Source: Spinellus fusiger (lineage: Eukaryota > Mucoromycota > Mucoromycetes > Mucorales > Phycomycetaceae). From it: DNA of 64,000 nucleotides. This document shows, piece by piece, positions 63,973 through 64,000 of this stretch; position 1 is the stretch's first letter, and each line of letters begins with the position of its first letter. The stretch is taken from NCBI GenBank assembly GCA_025094145.1, contig JALLLS010000061.1, positions 1 to 64,000 on the forward strand, given 5' to 3'. Position numbers and translations under genes: made by a program. Under the pieces are notes generated by a model that made no database searches, was not told the DNA's origin, and was given only the letters and a program-made list of their open reading frames with translations.

Positions 63973-64000
63973 CTTACAAAAAGAGACTTGGTTGGACGTG

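Overview
The window is a piece of a fungal nuclear genome, most likely an early-diverging zygomycete (Mucoromycota, Mucorales-like). The evidence is many small GT-AG introns (34 to about 170 nt), AT-rich intergenic DNA, a rudimentary repeat landscape of TA-targeting DNA transposons, LINE and LTR debris and Fanzor-type relics, and gene models that match fungal families. Species cannot be named from the sequence alone.

Layout. 0-4.8 kb: repeats only (an old 1.2-kb TIR element, a LINE relic). 4.8-9.9 kb: PP2C phosphatase (+), tRNA adenosine deaminase Tad2 (-), a TIR element carrying a Fanzor relic, and the SUMO E2 Ubc9 (-). 10-16.9 kb: gene desert with a 164-bp inverted repeat and two nearly identical 1.2-kb elements in inverted orientation, holding an LTR fragment and a nested solo LTR. 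17-24.8 kb: indoleamine 2,3-dioxygenase (+), a Ctk2/cyclin K-like cyclin (-) and the ubiquitin protease USP7/Ubp15 (+). 26.2-32.7 kb: Num1/Mcp5-type cortical PH protein (+), Rab11/Ypt31 GTPase (-), and a membrane-anchored CCCH zinc-finger protein (+). 33-36 kb: a dead Tc1/mariner element and another 1.2-kb element. 37.5-43.1 kb: gamma-glutamylcyclotransferase-like protein (-), an unknown coiled-coil/zinc protein (+), mitochondrial ribosomal protein mL46 (-), and a Myb/SANT protein (-). 46-48.9 kb: a convergent pair of Kre9/Knh1-like secreted wall proteins. 49.3-50.3 kb: a second Fanzor/TnpB-like relic (-). 51.7-58.9 kb: a compact, GC-richer block of ribosomal protein eL6, a metallophosphatase-RRM protein, vacuolar aspartic protease (all +) and mRNA cap methyltransferase (-). 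59.2-60.5 kb: a fifth 1.2-kb element. 60.8-64 kb: a small GPI-type protein (-) and a large helical protein of unknown function (-), cut by the window edge.

The genes are housekeeping genes without an operon-like theme. Several neighbours share promoters (cyclin/USP7, Rab11/CCCH, GGCT/coiled-coil) or converge with short gaps. The most interesting biology is in the mobile DNA. A family with TACACACC-type inverted ends and TA targets has five roughly 1.2-kb non-coding members. A sixth, with matching ends, contains the decayed C-terminal half of a Fanzor (eukaryotic TnpB-like, RNA-guided nuclease family) with the zinc-ribbon and RuvC-III motif still legible. Gene structures are also unusual: three GC-AG introns, several introns of 34-40 nt, an 11-nt microexon, and a start codon isolated in its own exon.
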